From the NCBI RefSeq assembly GCF_002561455.1, contig NZ_NTUP01000010.1, positions 1-64,000 on the forward strand: a DNA stretch of 64,000 bases, in the 5' to 3' direction. The notes below the pieces were generated by a model, which ran no database searches, was not told the DNA's origin, and saw only the letters and a list, made by a program, of their open reading frames with translations. The DNA is from Bacillus sp. AFS015802. Its GTDB lineage: Bacteria; Bacillota; Bacilli; Bacillales; Bacillaceae_B. The translations under genes were made by a program, and so were the position numbers. Of the stretch, positions 8,572-18,380 are shown piece after piece (the stretch's first letter is position 1; each line of letters opens with the position of its first letter).

Positions 8572-9398
8572 TCTAATCCCTCCGCCGAAACTATTTTTCG
8601 ATTTGTCATTTCAAGAGCCTTTTCGATTCCTTTTCTTAATGTACTATTTGTACTGAACTGGTTAAGATCAATTCCTAAATTGACGATCGTCTGGGCAATC
8701 TCCGGTCTGATTCCCACCAGCATGCACTTCGCCCCGACCAGACGCACAGCTTCTGCTGCCTGGATGATATGATGGGCGACCATTGTATCCACTACCGGAA
8801 CCCCCGTAATATCAATCAGGACGACCTCCGCCCTGTGCTTCACCACACCATTTAACAGGTTCTCCATGATCAGGCGGGCACGTTCCGTATCGATTGTGCC
8901 GACAAGGGGCATGATGGAGATTTTTTCAAACACCGGAATGAGAGGTGCAGATAACTCCTGTAATGCTATCTTTTGAAGAGAAACCGTTCTTTCCCATGAT
9001 TCTGTATAAGCTTTCACGACTCTGTTATACATCGGTGTCAGCCATTGATCAAACTTCTCAACCTGAGTAGCATGATTTTCATCTGTGATCAACCGATCCT
9101 TGGTCATACCTTCGTAAACCACTTTACCAAATGTGCCTAGAGCCGTCGTGACAAATGTCAGGGGCCATCCTAATCTGACAACCTTCTCAGCGAAATCTTC
9201 CAGGCGGCTGTTGAATTCTTTCGAATCTCTCAAGTTGGCAGCAATCATTTCTACAAACTCATGGCTTGTCCTGGTAAAGACCTGATCTGAAACGACCTGA
9301 AGAAACTTCTCGTCCGCTTCATTTTTCATTCGATCCATCCAAATACTAGTGATTTCTGATTTATTGTCCTGAATATAAGCCGTGACTTCACTAAACAT
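8568..9398 (-). CDS. rsbRA: Stressosome sensor RsbR (RsbRA type)
   Basis: The 276-residue protein has an N-terminal non-heme globin-like sensor (about 1-135) and a C-terminal STAS domain (about 150-265) with [17 protein letters not shown], where the conserved threonines of the RsbT sites lie. It is the first gene of the eight-gene operon. No convincing sigma-A promoter could be assigned in the 130 bases upstream. No other RsbR paralogue is in the window. Confidence 0.93.
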   Translation of the reverse strand: MFSEVTAYIQDNKSEITSIWMDRMKNEADEKFLQVVSDQVFTRTSHEFVEMIAANLRDSKEFNSRLEDFAEKVVRLGWPLTFVTTALGTFGKVVYEGMTKDRLITDENHATQVEKFDQWLTPMYNRVVKAYTESWERTVSLQKIALQELSAPLIPVFEKISIMPLVGTIDTERARLIMENLLNGVVKHRAEVVLIDITGVPVVDTMVAHHIIQAAEAVRLVGAKCMLVGIRPEIAQTIVNLGIDLNQFSTNSTLRKGIEKALEMTNRKIVSAEGLE

Positions 9399-9684
9399 TT
9401 AGTTCTCTCCATTCTATCATATGAAATTTATCTTCAGTATTTATGCCGCGTCCTGTAACCCAATTTTAACGTAGTTTACATCTATGGCCGAAAATGACGT
9501 AATTACCCTAATAGTAACAAATAAACATGGAAAAGAAAAAGTCTATGCCTTTTTGGGTATTTTTTGTTTCTTTTCCCATTATAAATTGTTTACCTTGTTT
9601 TGTCATAAAATTGTCTATATTTCCATTATCCAGATTCTTCATTGAAGGGTGTCGGATTCCTATGATACATAAAAAAGGCAAAAC
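9399..9684. other. Intergenic region upstream of rsbR
   Basis: About 290 bases with no supportable gene. It must hold the promoter of the rsb operon, but I find no clear hexamer pair. A 76-codon plus-strand reading frame starting near 9527 lacks a ribosome binding site and crosses the ndoA terminator, so I treat it as chance. Confidence 0.5.
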
Positions 9685-9726
9685 AAAAAGGCTTAATGAT
9701 CAAAATGGTGTTGATCAGCAAGCCTT
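9685..9726 (-). terminator. Terminator of ndoA
   Basis: On the minus strand AAGGCTTGCTGATCAA pairs with TTGATCATTAAGCCTT and is followed by TTTGTTTT. It lies about 60 bases past the ndoA stop. Confidence 0.85.
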
Positions 9727-9786
9727 CTGGTTTGCAGTTATATTGTCCCTATTGTGAACGTGATCATGGATGAACACAATGATCAT

Positions 9787-10137
9787 TTAAAACTGGATCA
9801 GACCCACACTGATTTGCAGGGCGTCATCCACCTTCTCCATCATTTCATCATCCAGATGTGTAATCTTATCGGTAAGACGTTGTTTATCAATCGTTCGAAT
9901 CTGTTCAAGCAAGATAACGGAATCACGTTCAAAGCCATAACGTTTTGCATCAATTTCAACATGAGTAGGCAGTTTTGCTTTTTGAATTTGTGCGGTAATG
10001 GCAGCTACAATAATTGTGGGACTAAACCTGTTCCCTATATCGTTTTGAATAACAAGTACCGGCCGAACTCCGCCTTGTTCCGATCCTACAACAGGAGAAA
10101 GGTCTGCAAAATATACGTCACCACGCTTTACAATCAA
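9787..10137 (-). CDS. ndoA: Endoribonuclease toxin NdoA (MazF/EndoA)
   Basis: The 116-residue MazF/PemK toxin begins [15 protein letters not shown] and matches B. subtilis EndoA over nearly its whole length as I recall it. EndoA cleaves mRNA at UACAU sites. The start is TTG, behind GGGGG, as in B. subtilis, which may keep its translation low. It lies four bases after the antitoxin gene in a two-gene operon, the usual toxin-antitoxin order. Confidence 0.96.
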   Translation of the reverse strand: MIVKRGDVYFADLSPVVGSEQGGVRPVLVIQNDIGNRFSPTIIVAAITAQIQKAKLPTHVEIDAKRYGFERDSVILLEQIRTIDKQRLTDKITHLDDEMMEKVDDALQISVGLIQF

Positions 10138-10141
10138 AGGA

Positions 10142-10423
10142 TTAACCCCCGCTTACTAAGCGTTCGACTGTATGTTCTGCCTCATATTCTGCTTGAATCG
10201 CTTCAGAAGCGATCGCGAGATTAATCTTCGCCATTTCCATATAGCCGCGTCTCATAGATTCACGTAATTGTCTCTTCTTACGCTCTCTTAAATACATTTT
10301 GGTTGCACGATAAATAAACTCATTGCGATTCACATTTTCTTGATCTGCAAAGCCGTCTAATTCTGTAACGAGCTGTTGCGGTAGACGAATTAAGATTTCT
10401 GTTGTTGCGCTGGATTCAGACAC
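10142..10423 (-). CDS. ndoAI: Antitoxin NdoAI (EndoAI)
   Basis: The 93-residue product has an N-terminal ribbon-helix-helix domain ([19 protein letters not shown]) and a C-terminal helical tail that would wrap the toxin. It neutralises NdoA. The start is GTG with GGAGG eight bases upstream. It is preceded by alr on the same strand, as in B. subtilis. Confidence 0.95.
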   Translation of the reverse strand: MSESSATTEILIRLPQQLVTELDGFADQENVNRNEFIYRATKMYLRERKKRQLRESMRRGYMEMAKINLAIASEAIQAEYEAEHTVERLVSGG

Positions 10424-10547
10424 AAACTACACCTCCACAATCACTACATACCGTTTCGTTCATTAACATATTTATCATACCATCAAATAAGGGGAATGAA
10501 AAGTTAATTTATCAATCTCTTCTATTATCCACCATTTAAAATACTAA

Positions 10548-11753
10548 TTATTCATCCGGTTGCCCGTAATTTTCCTTTGGCACGTGAACCCCTGAAGGTA
10601 AAAGCTTATTCGACACTTCCGCCGGCTTCCCATTCCGTATATAAATACGGGGCACCCTTGTGGAGATGATACAGGGGATCTCATAGTTGATTGTATCAAG
10701 CTTTCCAGCGATTTCATCCATGGTGATCTCCTCCTCTCCCTGTTTGCCGATTAACGTGGCACGGGTACCGGTCGCACGTAATCCCGGGAGACGTATCATG
10801 CATTGATCCATGCAAATCCTTCCAACAATTGGAACTCTCTCTCCGTCCACTAATACGTCCTGACCTTGTAGTTTTCTCAGCCAGCCATCAGCATATCCGA
10901 TCGGAATCGTCCCGATCCACTCCGGTTCGCCCGTTTCATACGTCGCTCCGTAACTGACTTTCTCTCCCGCTCCGATTTCCTTCGTATGAATAAGTCTGGA
11001 ATGGAGGGTGAAAACTTCCTTCAACGGAAATGGCAGTTCCGGTTTCATCTCGATGGATGGAGTCAGGCCATACATGGCAATCCCTACCCGAACCGCATTA
11101 AAGTGGGCTTTCTTCTTCCTTAACGTGGCGGCACTATTGGAAGAATGAATATAGGCTGGAAGTGACTCCAATTGTTCAAGCATTTGTTCAAACCGCCGCA
11201 ATTGTTCATCAAGATAATCATCGTTCAGCTCATCCGCAGTGGCAAAATGGGTAAAGATTCCCTCAAACCCGAATTGGGGTTGATTCATGATGTACTCTTC
11301 GATACCCTTTAATTCTTCCACAGTGCGAATGCCTATCCGCCCCATCCCGGTATCACACTTAACATGAAGATTCACATGATCTCCTGTTGACAACTGTCGT
11401 TCTGCTTCCACAAGCCATTCCTTCTGAAAGACCGTCAACGAAATGTCCAATTGGGCGGCAATCTGCACATCTTTTGGACGCGTAGCCCCCAATACAAGGA
11501 TCGGGGCGGTGATACCGCCTCTCCTTAAAGAAATCGCTTCATCCAGGAAGGCAACGGCCAAAGCGTGGGCCCCTGCAGCGAGGGCCGTCAGAGACGTTTG
11601 TACATCCCCGTGTCCATAAGCATTTGCCTTTACAACCGCAAATACCTTTACATCATCCGGGAGATGACTCTTAATATTTTTTACATTTTCATATAAATGA
11701 TCCAAATTGATTTCAGCCCATGTATCACGAAAAAATTGCGTCTGGGTTTCCAC
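10548..11753 (-). CDS. alr: Alanine racemase
   Basis: The 401-residue fold-type III PLP enzyme interconverts L- and D-alanine for peptidoglycan. The PLP lysine is in VVKANAYGHGD near the N-terminus, and the catalytic tyrosine motif VSYGATY and GRICMDQ are present. Two GTG starts are possible; I chose the second (11753), which lies nine bases after GAGGAA and leaves METQTQFFRDTWAEIN, the normal spacing for the family. The first (11762) directly abuts the Shine-Dalgarno sequence. Its product feeds Ddl, encoded at 22.6 kb. Confidence 0.94.
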   Translation of the reverse strand: METQTQFFRDTWAEINLDHLYENVKNIKSHLPDDVKVFAVVKANAYGHGDVQTSLTALAAGAHALAVAFLDEAISLRRGGITAPILVLGATRPKDVQIAAQLDISLTVFQKEWLVEAERQLSTGDHVNLHVKCDTGMGRIGIRTVEELKGIEEYIMNQPQFGFEGIFTHFATADELNDDYLDEQLRRFEQMLEQLESLPAYIHSSNSAATLRKKKAHFNAVRVGIAMYGLTPSIEMKPELPFPLKEVFTLHSRLIHTKEIGAGEKVSYGATYETGEPEWIGTIPIGYADGWLRKLQGQDVLVDGERVPIVGRICMDQCMIRLPGLRATGTRATLIGKQGEEEITMDEIAGKLDTINYEIPCIISTRVPRIYIRNGKPAEVSNKLLPSGVHVPKENYGQPDE

Positions 11754-11901
11754 TCTGTTCACTTCCTCATATCTTTACACAAAACATTGTCATTCTATTC
11801 AAGAATACCATGGATTATTCATATTATCATTGATTGTGGTAAATAGAATTTCGGGGGAGGGGTGCCGTGTTTTACAATAGAGGGAGGATTTACCTTCAAA
11901 T

Positions 11902-11932
11902 GAAAAGAGGCGGACCTTATAGGCCCACCCCG
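11902..11932 (-). terminator. Terminator of ydcC
   Basis: GGTGGGCC-TATAA-GGTCCGCC followed by TCTTTTCATTT on the minus strand, a GC-rich hairpin just past the ydcC stop. Confidence 0.65.
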
Positions 11933-11941
11933 ATCATTGAC

Positions 11942-12955
11942 TTATTTCACCATTGAACCTTGTACGGACTGTGCCACCATCACCATTTCTGATGGAGTCA
12001 GATCGTTTGAAGCAAGCATGTAATCCACGCCATTATTCGTCCACCTGATCGATTGATCGGTCATGGCCGCTACCGTGAAGCCAAGATCGACCAACTCACC
12101 TTTCAGTGAAGTGGACACGGTCATCGTAGGGACGACAGCAGATTTCTCTTGTACGATCGTGAAGGATTTTTCACCATCATATGTCAAGATGACGCGTTTA
12201 CCTGTATCCGTCGCCATTTCTTTTTCCTCTATTAACTCAGTCCCTGTGATTTCTGACATTGGATAAAGGACGGTGAACTCTGTATCCTGTACGTTCGCTG
12301 TCACTGGAACCTCAAGCCGGGCACCTGTCATATTTTTCTTCATGTCGAAGTCCTTCTTATCAAACGCCGCTTTCATATCCATCTTAGAGAACTCTACTTT
12401 AACAAGTGGATTTTTATCTGAATCCAATACATTTACGGATGCCGGAGTCAGGTCTTTTTTGTTAAAGGCAATCTCCTGAGTTGGAAGCATTTGGCTGTTT
12501 TGATAACGTGTTTTCGTCGTGAAGACGTAGTGACTCTTCGTTTCTTTGAAGGTGGCTTCTTTGTCTTCCAGCACATCTTTCACAAGCGATTCATACAAGT
12601 ATGCCTGACTGCTATTTTCAGGCCAGTTACTCTGGAATCGGAAGCTTTTGTTCAAAGCCGGGGTGAGGACGAACACTCCCTCATCATTCCGCAGGATCAT
12701 CTGGCTTTGATCCTTCGTAGCGTTCTTCAAAGCTACACGATAGTAATTAGGGTCATTATGCCATACTTCCACATCATAGGTCTGGGGTTCATCACCCACC
12801 TGCAGGGTCATTTTCGCATCTGCTTTATACCCTTTCATATCTTCTACCTTTGCCTTAAGGTCCTTCGTAACATCCTCTTTCGATTTCTGTCCACACGCAG
12901 CGAGCGCAAACACCGCTAACATGGCCATCACTAGTATCACTAGCTTTTTCTTCAT
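11942..12955 (-). CDS. ydcC: YdcC-like sporulation lipoprotein, LolA-like fold
   Basis: The 337-residue protein has a lipoprotein signal ending LAAC (Cys21), so it should be anchored to the outer face of the membrane. The rest resembles the LolA/LolB-like fold of B. subtilis YdcC, a member of the outer membrane lipoprotein carrier superfamily, seen in Gram-positives without an outer membrane. The function is not established; B. subtilis ydcC belongs to the mother-cell sporulation regulon. It sits between acpS and alr as in B. subtilis. No regulatory sequence could be assigned. Confidence 0.87.
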   Translation of the reverse strand: MKKKLVILVMAMLAVFALAACGQKSKEDVTKDLKAKVEDMKGYKADAKMTLQVGDEPQTYDVEVWHNDPNYYRVALKNATKDQSQMILRNDEGVFVLTPALNKSFRFQSNWPENSSQAYLYESLVKDVLEDKEATFKETKSHYVFTTKTRYQNSQMLPTQEIAFNKKDLTPASVNVLDSDKNPLVKVEFSKMDMKAAFDKKDFDMKKNMTGARLEVPVTANVQDTEFTVLYPMSEITGTELIEEKEMATDTGKRVILTYDGEKSFTIVQEKSAVVPTMTVSTSLKGELVDLGFTVAAMTDQSIRWTNNGVDYMLASNDLTPSEMVMVAQSVQGSMVK

Positions 12956-13166
12956 TTTTTCAACCCCTTTTGTCCCAGGATATACGTAATTGAGAGAGGG
13001 GAAGGCCAGCCGTCAAAGAATGGACGATCCTTGAAAGAATGCCCGTTTCCATTCGCCAACGAACCGCGATTGTTAGACAACCGGCCTTGTCTCTCCTATT
13101 GCACTACTGAATATATGAGACAACCTGAGGGATTATGCTAGTGAAGATGACAAGCTTGAAATTTAA

Positions 13167-13517
13167 TTACTCTTCGATGATGACCTGGGCAGCCGCAAAT
13201 TCCCGGCTATGGGTGATGGACAGATGAGCCGTCTCTCCCTCCGGCTTTGAAAAATAAGGCTTGCCGTTTCCATCCTTACTGATTTCAATATCCTGAAACG
13301 AAAGCGCCGTCCCAATCCCGGTCCCATTCGCTTTGGCGTAAGCCTCTTTCGCAGCAAAACGCCCCGCCACATATTCAACCCTCCGCCGTTCATTTAATGA
13401 AAGGGACGCATCCTCTTCCCTGTCCGTCAGGATTCTCTTCACGAACTTCGGCTGCCGTTCCATTAATTCCCGTATGCGCCCGATCTCCACAATATCCAAT
13501 CCTATTCCTTTAATCAT
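13167..13517 (-). CDS. acpS: Holo-[acyl-carrier-protein] synthase AcpS
   Basis: The 116-residue product begins [15 protein letters not shown], the diagnostic AcpS motif, and contains [17 protein letters not shown] with the metal- and CoA-binding residues. It transfers 4'-phosphopantetheine from CoA to apo-ACP for fatty acid synthesis. An upstream in-frame ATG at 13553 exists, but AAGGGGA lies correctly before the ATG at 13517, and that start matches the family. Confidence 0.95.
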   Translation of the reverse strand: MIKGIGLDIVEIGRIRELMERQPKFVKRILTDREEDASLSLNERRRVEYVAGRFAAKEAYAKANGTGIGTALSFQDIEISKDGNGKPYFSKPEGETAHLSITHSREFAAAQVIIEE

Positions 13518-13667
13518 ATGTGATTCCCCTTCTACTCTTGTCCTATCTTGCATAATTTAATATTGGACCCCACTCGAGATTTTTTGCATTTTCTTATACT
13601 ATAGTACTAACCGTGTTTTTCATAAAATGATTTATAAAAAGTTCCAGCCTATCTAGGAGGATACAAT

Positions 13668-14252
13668 ATGTTTGTACGGACTGAAAGTTTTTCTCAATTT
13701 TTGCGGTTCTATCCTATTATTTCCTTGATTGTACTGATTCATATCGTCCTTTTCACAGTGAGCACCCTCCCTATTTTCCCTCAGTTGTGGGTGTATGAAC
13801 AGCTGGCAGGTGTGAATGTATTCATCAAAGAGGGGGAATGGTGGAGGTTGATCACCCCGATCTTCGTCCATATGGGATTCGCCCACCTTTTATTCAATTC
13901 GTTTTCCCTTGTATTATTCGGGCCGCCACTGGAAAAACATCTCGGAAAAGCAAAATTCCTTGGTCTTTATTTAGCAAGCGGCGTGTTTGCGAATATCATC
14001 ACGTATATGATCAAACCCCTCACTTATAGCCATGTGGGCGCATCAGGAGCCATATTTGGATTATTCGGCTTTTATATCGCCATGATCGTCCAGAAAAATC
14101 ATTTCATCACCAGGGAAAGTCGACAGATCATCCTCCCTATCGTCATCATCGGGGTTGTGATGACCTTTATGCAATCAGGCATTAACATCACCGCTCATAT
14201 CTTTGGATTGATCGCGGGATTTGTCATCGGATGGATCTCGGGTAGGAAGTAA
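13668..14252 (+). CDS. Rhomboid family intramembrane serine protease
   Basis: The 194-residue membrane protein has about six hydrophobic segments, GASGAIFG with the catalytic serine (about residue 124), and the partner histidine in NITAHIFGLIAGF near residue 177. HMGFAHLLFNSFSL matches the conserved H-x3-H-x3-N signature of TM2. It corresponds to YdcA of B. subtilis. AGGAGG precedes the ATG by seven bases. It is transcribed opposite to its neighbours. Confidence 0.92.
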   Translation: MFVRTESFSQFLRFYPIISLIVLIHIVLFTVSTLPIFPQLWVYEQLAGVNVFIKEGEWWRLITPIFVHMGFAHLLFNSFSLVLFGPPLEKHLGKAKFLGLYLASGVFANIITYMIKPLTYSHVGASGAIFGLFGFYIAMIVQKNHFITRESRQIILPIVIIGVVMTFMQSGINITAHIFGLIAGFVIGWISGRK

Positions 14253-14254
14253 CG

Positions 14255-14291
14255 AAAGAAGCGGCCCGCATATGCCGGCCGCTTCTTCTCT
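14255..14291. terminator. Bidirectional terminator between the rhomboid gene and ydbT
   Basis: AGAAGCGGCC and GGCCGCTTCT frame a short loop containing GCATATGC, with pyrimidine-rich exits on both strands. The two genes converge here. Confidence 0.8.
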
Positions 14292-15748
14292 TACTTACCA
14301 TGGGAAAACCAGGAAGCGATCCTTTGTACATCGTCTTGATCAAGATCCCTGACAGGACTCGCATAGCCCGCAACTCCCGATTTCACTGTGGTCGTAAGAC
14401 TCCCCAGTTCTTTTCTCTTTTGGAACCAGCTCACTTTCGCATCCAGTGACTGAATTCTGCTTTTTTTCATATACATGGTATTCTTCAGGACGCCTCTATA
14501 ACGTAACGTTAATTGTCCTCCATCAATCCTAAAGCCTCCTGCGCGGTATTGAAAGTAGCCGAGAACACCAAAGGGCAGGGCCAATAGAGCCGCCCAAAGG
14601 CCATATGGCCAATAGAAATAACTCAGAGCGGCGGTAGGCACCAATACCCATGCGGTTTGTCTAAACACATACCTTCTCATGGAGTGTCCCGGCAGCCCCT
14701 TGAAATCATTTTCAATGATATAGTCAGGAAACAAACCTGCTAACAACTCAGGTACCCGCTCCTTCTTTACAATCGGGAATAACTTTATACTCATGCTATC
14801 TTTCTCCAAAACAGATCCGCCTGCATTTTCAATATGCACGGTACAATAGCCGATCAGCTGCCTGACCGGATTCTCCACAATCCTGATTCCCTGAACCCGA
14901 TTAAGGGGAACCGTCACCTGCTTCTTCTCAAGGAGCCCCCTGGTGATCACGATATGATCATCGACTACCCTGATCTTAAAATCACCATAAATAATGAATG
15001 TCCAAATGATCGATAGCAACCAGGCAAGAAGCAGTCCGATAAATGCAGTCAATGCGACAATGAAAATCCCGCTTTGGATAAAAACGGACACTTCTTTATA
15101 CACGGCCTCATACGGAATAAGTTCATTGAATTGCGACAGGAAGATGGCTACACCCGAAATGATGACACCTACTCCACCCGAGGTCGCCGCCAGTACCCAG
15201 ATGTCTTTAGTCCCCAGAGTGAAAACGGGTTTCTCATTCCGCTTTTCAGGTTGTTCTACCGGAAGATCCCCTGTAACCTTTTGGCCCTTTTTCTCCTGAT
15301 AAATCATCTTTTCTAAGTCGGCTGCTTCTTCTTTTGAAATGGCCGTCAGTTCTGCTTCTGATTCCCTGGAGTTTGAAGAACCGGCTGTTTCAACCTTCAC
15401 CTTTACAAGACCAAATGGACGATGAAGCACGCCCTCGGAGAAATTCAGGCTCTGGATCCGGTCAATCGGGATATACCGCTTTTTCTTTACAAAAAGCCCA
15501 TATTCAATCCGGAGCTCACCCTCTTCTACACGGTAAGTAAATCGCAGCCATTTAATGATCCCGAATACGAGGACGATGACGAGAACGACAGCCATGGATA
15601 AAAGCGGGAGATAGTCCCAAAACCCGTTCTTCTCTCCCCGGTTGTTTATGACAAACAGAAACACGAAGGGTACAATCAAATCCTTTAATTGCTTAATGAA
15701 ACTCGCCACTGCCGAAATGGGATGAAGACGTTTGTGCTCAGACATCAT
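14291..15748 (-). CDS. ydbT: PH domain membrane protein YdbT
   Basis: The 485-residue protein has repeated modules of hydrophobic segment plus bacterial PH (bPH2) domain: around residues 60-150 (EEGELRIEYGLFVKKKRYIPIDRIQSLN, partial), 250-340 and 395-480. It is the larger of a YdbS/YdbT pair. In B. subtilis the pair has been connected with membrane stress and resistance to bacteriocins such as amylocyclicin; the molecular activity is unknown. It overlaps ydbS by 11 bases, so the two are co-translated. Confidence 0.9.
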   Translation of the reverse strand: MMSEHKRLHPISAVASFIKQLKDLIVPFVFLFVINNRGEKNGFWDYLPLLSMAVVLVIVLVFGIIKWLRFTYRVEEGELRIEYGLFVKKKRYIPIDRIQSLNFSEGVLHRPFGLVKVKVETAGSSNSRESEAELTAISKEEAADLEKMIYQEKKGQKVTGDLPVEQPEKRNEKPVFTLGTKDIWVLAATSGGVGVIISGVAIFLSQFNELIPYEAVYKEVSVFIQSGIFIVALTAFIGLLLAWLLSIIWTFIIYGDFKIRVVDDHIVITRGLLEKKQVTVPLNRVQGIRIVENPVRQLIGYCTVHIENAGGSVLEKDSMSIKLFPIVKKERVPELLAGLFPDYIIENDFKGLPGHSMRRYVFRQTAWVLVPTAALSYFYWPYGLWAALLALPFGVLGYFQYRAGGFRIDGGQLTLRYRGVLKNTMYMKKSRIQSLDAKVSWFQKRKELGSLTTTVKSGVAGYASPVRDLDQDDVQRIASWFSHGK

Positions 15749-16217
15749 CTTCCGCCACCCTCGCCAATTGTGAGATTGAATTCCTCAGCTCATCCGCTTC
15801 TTCCATATTCAATGCCGGAATCTCATGAACGGTGGCTGCCGTCGATATCGTAATCGTCGAGAGCCCATACCTTTTTAAAATCGGCCCCTGCACGGTATCC
15901 ACGTGTTGAACCCTCACCATAGGAACCAGCGTACGCTTTACAATGAAGATTCCTCGCTGCAGTTCAATTTCCTGCTCCCTCACTTCATAGCGCCATCTCT
16001 TCCATTTTATCTGCGGCAGCAAATGAGCAAACACATATGTAAAAATAATGAAGACCGATACTGCTATAAACGTTACCCACCCGGGCCACTCAAATATGTA
16101 AGTGAGGACAATGGCCCCTGCTGCAAGCAACGCCACCACCAGCGATTCCAACACCCCATAAATTCTCCATACCTTCAAGGCCATGGGTGATATTCTCTTT
16201 TGCGGTTCCCCTATCAT
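15738..16217 (-). CDS. ydbS: PH domain membrane protein YdbS
   Basis: The 159-residue protein has two N-terminal transmembrane segments (about 22-70) and one bPH2 domain (about 75-150) with EVREQEIELQRGIFIVKRTLVPMVRVQHV (partial). It is the first gene of the ydbST operon. GAGGGGG precedes the ATG at good spacing. It probably acts with YdbT in the membrane. Confidence 0.9.
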   Translation of the reverse strand: MIGEPQKRISPMALKVWRIYGVLESLVVALLAAGAIVLTYIFEWPGWVTFIAVSVFIIFTYVFAHLLPQIKWKRWRYEVREQEIELQRGIFIVKRTLVPMVRVQHVDTVQGPILKRYGLSTITISTAATVHEIPALNMEEADELRNSISQLARVAEDDV

Positions 16218-16303
16218 TTAAATCCCCCTCACGTCTCTCTTACTAAATCTTACAGTATATATATACGATTTGGAACAGAGATGGTTTCAGAGAATGTCAT
16301 CAG

Positions 16304-17266
16304 CTATTTTAAAATAAAAGAACTCTTATCGAGCCATTCGATCCCTTCCCTCCCCTGTAAATCTTCCACCAGCCTGAACAAGGCGTCATCCTTTTGTTTC
16401 GCTTCGATCATACAATCGATTTCTTCGACCGATCCCTTTATTCCGTGAAGGAAATCCAAAAACATCCGTGAATCAATATAATCCGCATGAGCTTTGTATT
16501 CTTCTCGGGACCTGGGACTGGATATATGCATCTTCACTGGGAGCGGGGACTCACTCCACGTCCCAATCACTCTTTCCCAATCCAGTAACCAGTCCCTTTC
16601 GTGATAGGCTAGATGATGATGATAATCAAATACAAGGGGGACCCCTAATTTTTCACACAAATACAGGGCATCGGCGGCACTGAACACCGTATCGTCATTT
16701 TCAAGGATGATCATCCGCTGAAGAGAGACAGGCGTCAGCCCCCAATTGTGGATGAATTGCTCAAGTGCCTTTTCTTTATCCTCATACGCCCCGCCCACAT
16801 GAAGAACACAGCGGTGGGTCGGATCGATCCCCATCCCTTTCAACAATGCTTCGTGCATATTAAGCGTTTTAAGCGTGTTCTTCAACACATCCACATCACT
16901 GGAATTCAAGAGGACAAAATGATCAGGATGAAAATCGACCCTCATGGGGTGCAGGGTTAAATACTCTTTTATTTCATTGAGCTCTTCCTTTAAAGGAGAG
17001 ATGAAATCCCATCCCTTTAAGTCCGGATGATTCGCAAGGGGAATTAATTTTGAACTGAATCGGAAGAAGTGGATGTCATTCAGGACATTATGTTTTAAAA
17101 GACGCAGGCAATTATTTAGATTCGACCGGGCAATCCGCTCTAACTTATGGATTGCTGCTTCCCGATCCTTAATACCGGAGAATTGCTTATAGGTCATCGT
17201 TTGGGAGGGTGAGGCATTTTGCAGATTCACGCTCATGGCCACATAGCCGAGTTTTACGAGTGTCAT
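16304..17266 (-). CDS. uvsE: UV damage endonuclease UvsE (UVDE)
   Basis: The 320-residue TIM-barrel enzyme begins KLGYVAMSVNL and contains HPDHFVLLNS, LHVGGAYEDKEKAL, ILENDD and DYHHHLAY, which carry the metal-binding His, Glu and Asp residues of the family. UVDE nicks DNA 5' of UV photoproducts and some other lesions, starting a repair path independent of UvrABC. In B. subtilis the homologue (YwjD) is at another locus and aids spore UV survival. Here it stands between ydbS and a NERD gene as a likely single-gene unit with AAAGGAG upstream. Confidence 0.93.
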   Translation of the reverse strand: MTLVKLGYVAMSVNLQNASPSQTMTYKQFSGIKDREAAIHKLERIARSNLNNCLRLLKHNVLNDIHFFRFSSKLIPLANHPDLKGWDFISPLKEELNEIKEYLTLHPMRVDFHPDHFVLLNSSDVDVLKNTLKTLNMHEALLKGMGIDPTHRCVLHVGGAYEDKEKALEQFIHNWGLTPVSLQRMIILENDDTVFSAADALYLCEKLGVPLVFDYHHHLAYHERDWLLDWERVIGTWSESPLPVKMHISSPRSREEYKAHADYIDSRMFLDFLHGIKGSVEEIDCMIEAKQKDDALFRLVEDLQGREGIEWLDKSSFILK

Positions 17267-17314
17267 GGGTGGTGGACTCCTTTTTTGGGTTAGTATGTGC
17301 GCTCTTGCTGGGAA

Positions 17315-18286
17315 TTATCTTGTGGTTTTTGAATAGATGACCGATTTTGTGCATCCTTCGGTTTGGAGCTGAAAGGATTTCAATAGTTTGTAGGCTGTGT
17401 TTCTTGAGTGCAGGTGGAGGAATTTTCTTAGTTCGCTATTGGTGAGGTGGCTGTTTATCAGTAAGAAGTATTCTTCAATTGTTGTGATGTGTGCAGTCTT
17501 AGAAGAGTGGCGGCACTTTGAGCAGGACCAGGATGCACTGACACGGATCATGGGGATGTGGCAGCAGTTATCGCAGCGTACACCGGTGAGAATGTCGCTT
17601 TTTGTGAGGGAGTAGGCCGTTAGAATATCTATTTCGGGTTCTTCGTGCTTTTTTAGTATGAGTCTTTTTAGCTTTAAAAGTTCTTTATCCGTAACGGTTG
17701 GGGTTTGGTTTTTCTCATTCAATTCCTTCATCTTAGCGATGATATTTTGAGCATGGATAATCTGTTTGTAAGGATCGTCCGGTGCAGGGTATACAGTGTA
17801 ATTCAGTGTGGTTGAGGGGTTGCTGAATACGACGAGGTGTTCGATTGGCGGATGCTTTATTTTGTGGGTAATGAACCATTTTTGGAGTAATAATTTATAT
17901 CTTTGCACTTGGGATACCGGGTCGACGAATCCTTCTGTCACGCCTTTATGAGTCCGGGTTAGCTGTTTGATGATCGGATCGATGGTCACTGTTCCTGATA
18001 TGTTTTTTACTTCGATGATCAAAATATAGGATGGAGTGAGGATGAGAAAGTCCATTTGGAAATGGTTTGATAAGATGGGGAGTCTTACATTATGAAAGAC
18101 CTTGTATTTTTTGTCCTTTAGAAAGGTAAGGTGGTAGTAAACCGTGGATTCTCCATTGTAGCCTGCCCTTCTTTTTCTTAAATCTTTTTCTATGAGGGGG
18201 ATCTTGGGATGATGATAGACGATCCGAACTGATAATGCTTCGGTTTTTTCAAGAATAATCGGGATTTTTAGCTCTTTGCAGATCAA
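17315..18286 (-). CDS. Nuclease-related domain (NERD) protein with zinc ribbon
   Basis: The 323-residue protein has a NERD domain at about residues 35-155: GYNGESTVYYHL, then QMDFLILTPSYILIIEVKNISG with the D and ExK of the predicted nuclease site. The C-terminal part has a zinc ribbon, CDNCCHIP and CSKCRHSS, followed by a helical region. NERD proteins are predicted nucleases or nucleic acid-processing proteins; function is unknown. The start is TTG behind AAAGGAG. It is not part of the B. subtilis gene order here and lies next to a repeat array, so it may be an accessory gene. Confidence 0.85.
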   Translation of the reverse strand: MICKELKIPIILEKTEALSVRIVYHHPKIPLIEKDLRKRRAGYNGESTVYYHLTFLKDKKYKVFHNVRLPILSNHFQMDFLILTPSYILIIEVKNISGTVTIDPIIKQLTRTHKGVTEGFVDPVSQVQRYKLLLQKWFITHKIKHPPIEHLVVFSNPSTTLNYTVYPAPDDPYKQIIHAQNIIAKMKELNEKNQTPTVTDKELLKLKRLILKKHEEPEIDILTAYSLTKSDILTGVRCDNCCHIPMIRVSASWSCSKCRHSSKTAHITTIEEYFLLINSHLTNSELRKFLHLHSRNTAYKLLKSFQLQTEGCTKSVIYSKTTR

Positions 18287-18380
18287 TTGATCACTCTCCT
18301 TTTAGCGGTCTTGGATATTTAGTTCTCCTCAGGTTGAGAAATTCCTTCTTCAGATTGGAAATATTAGCATATTAATATTA

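Noticed and set aside
9527-9757. Plus-strand 76-codon frame upstream of rsbR
   Set aside because: No Shine-Dalgarno sequence, low-complexity start, and it reads through the ndoA terminator hairpin.
17315-18286. Part of a phage defence island around the NERD gene
   Set aside because: Neighbours are uvsE and cshA; no methylase, restriction or other defence gene is present.
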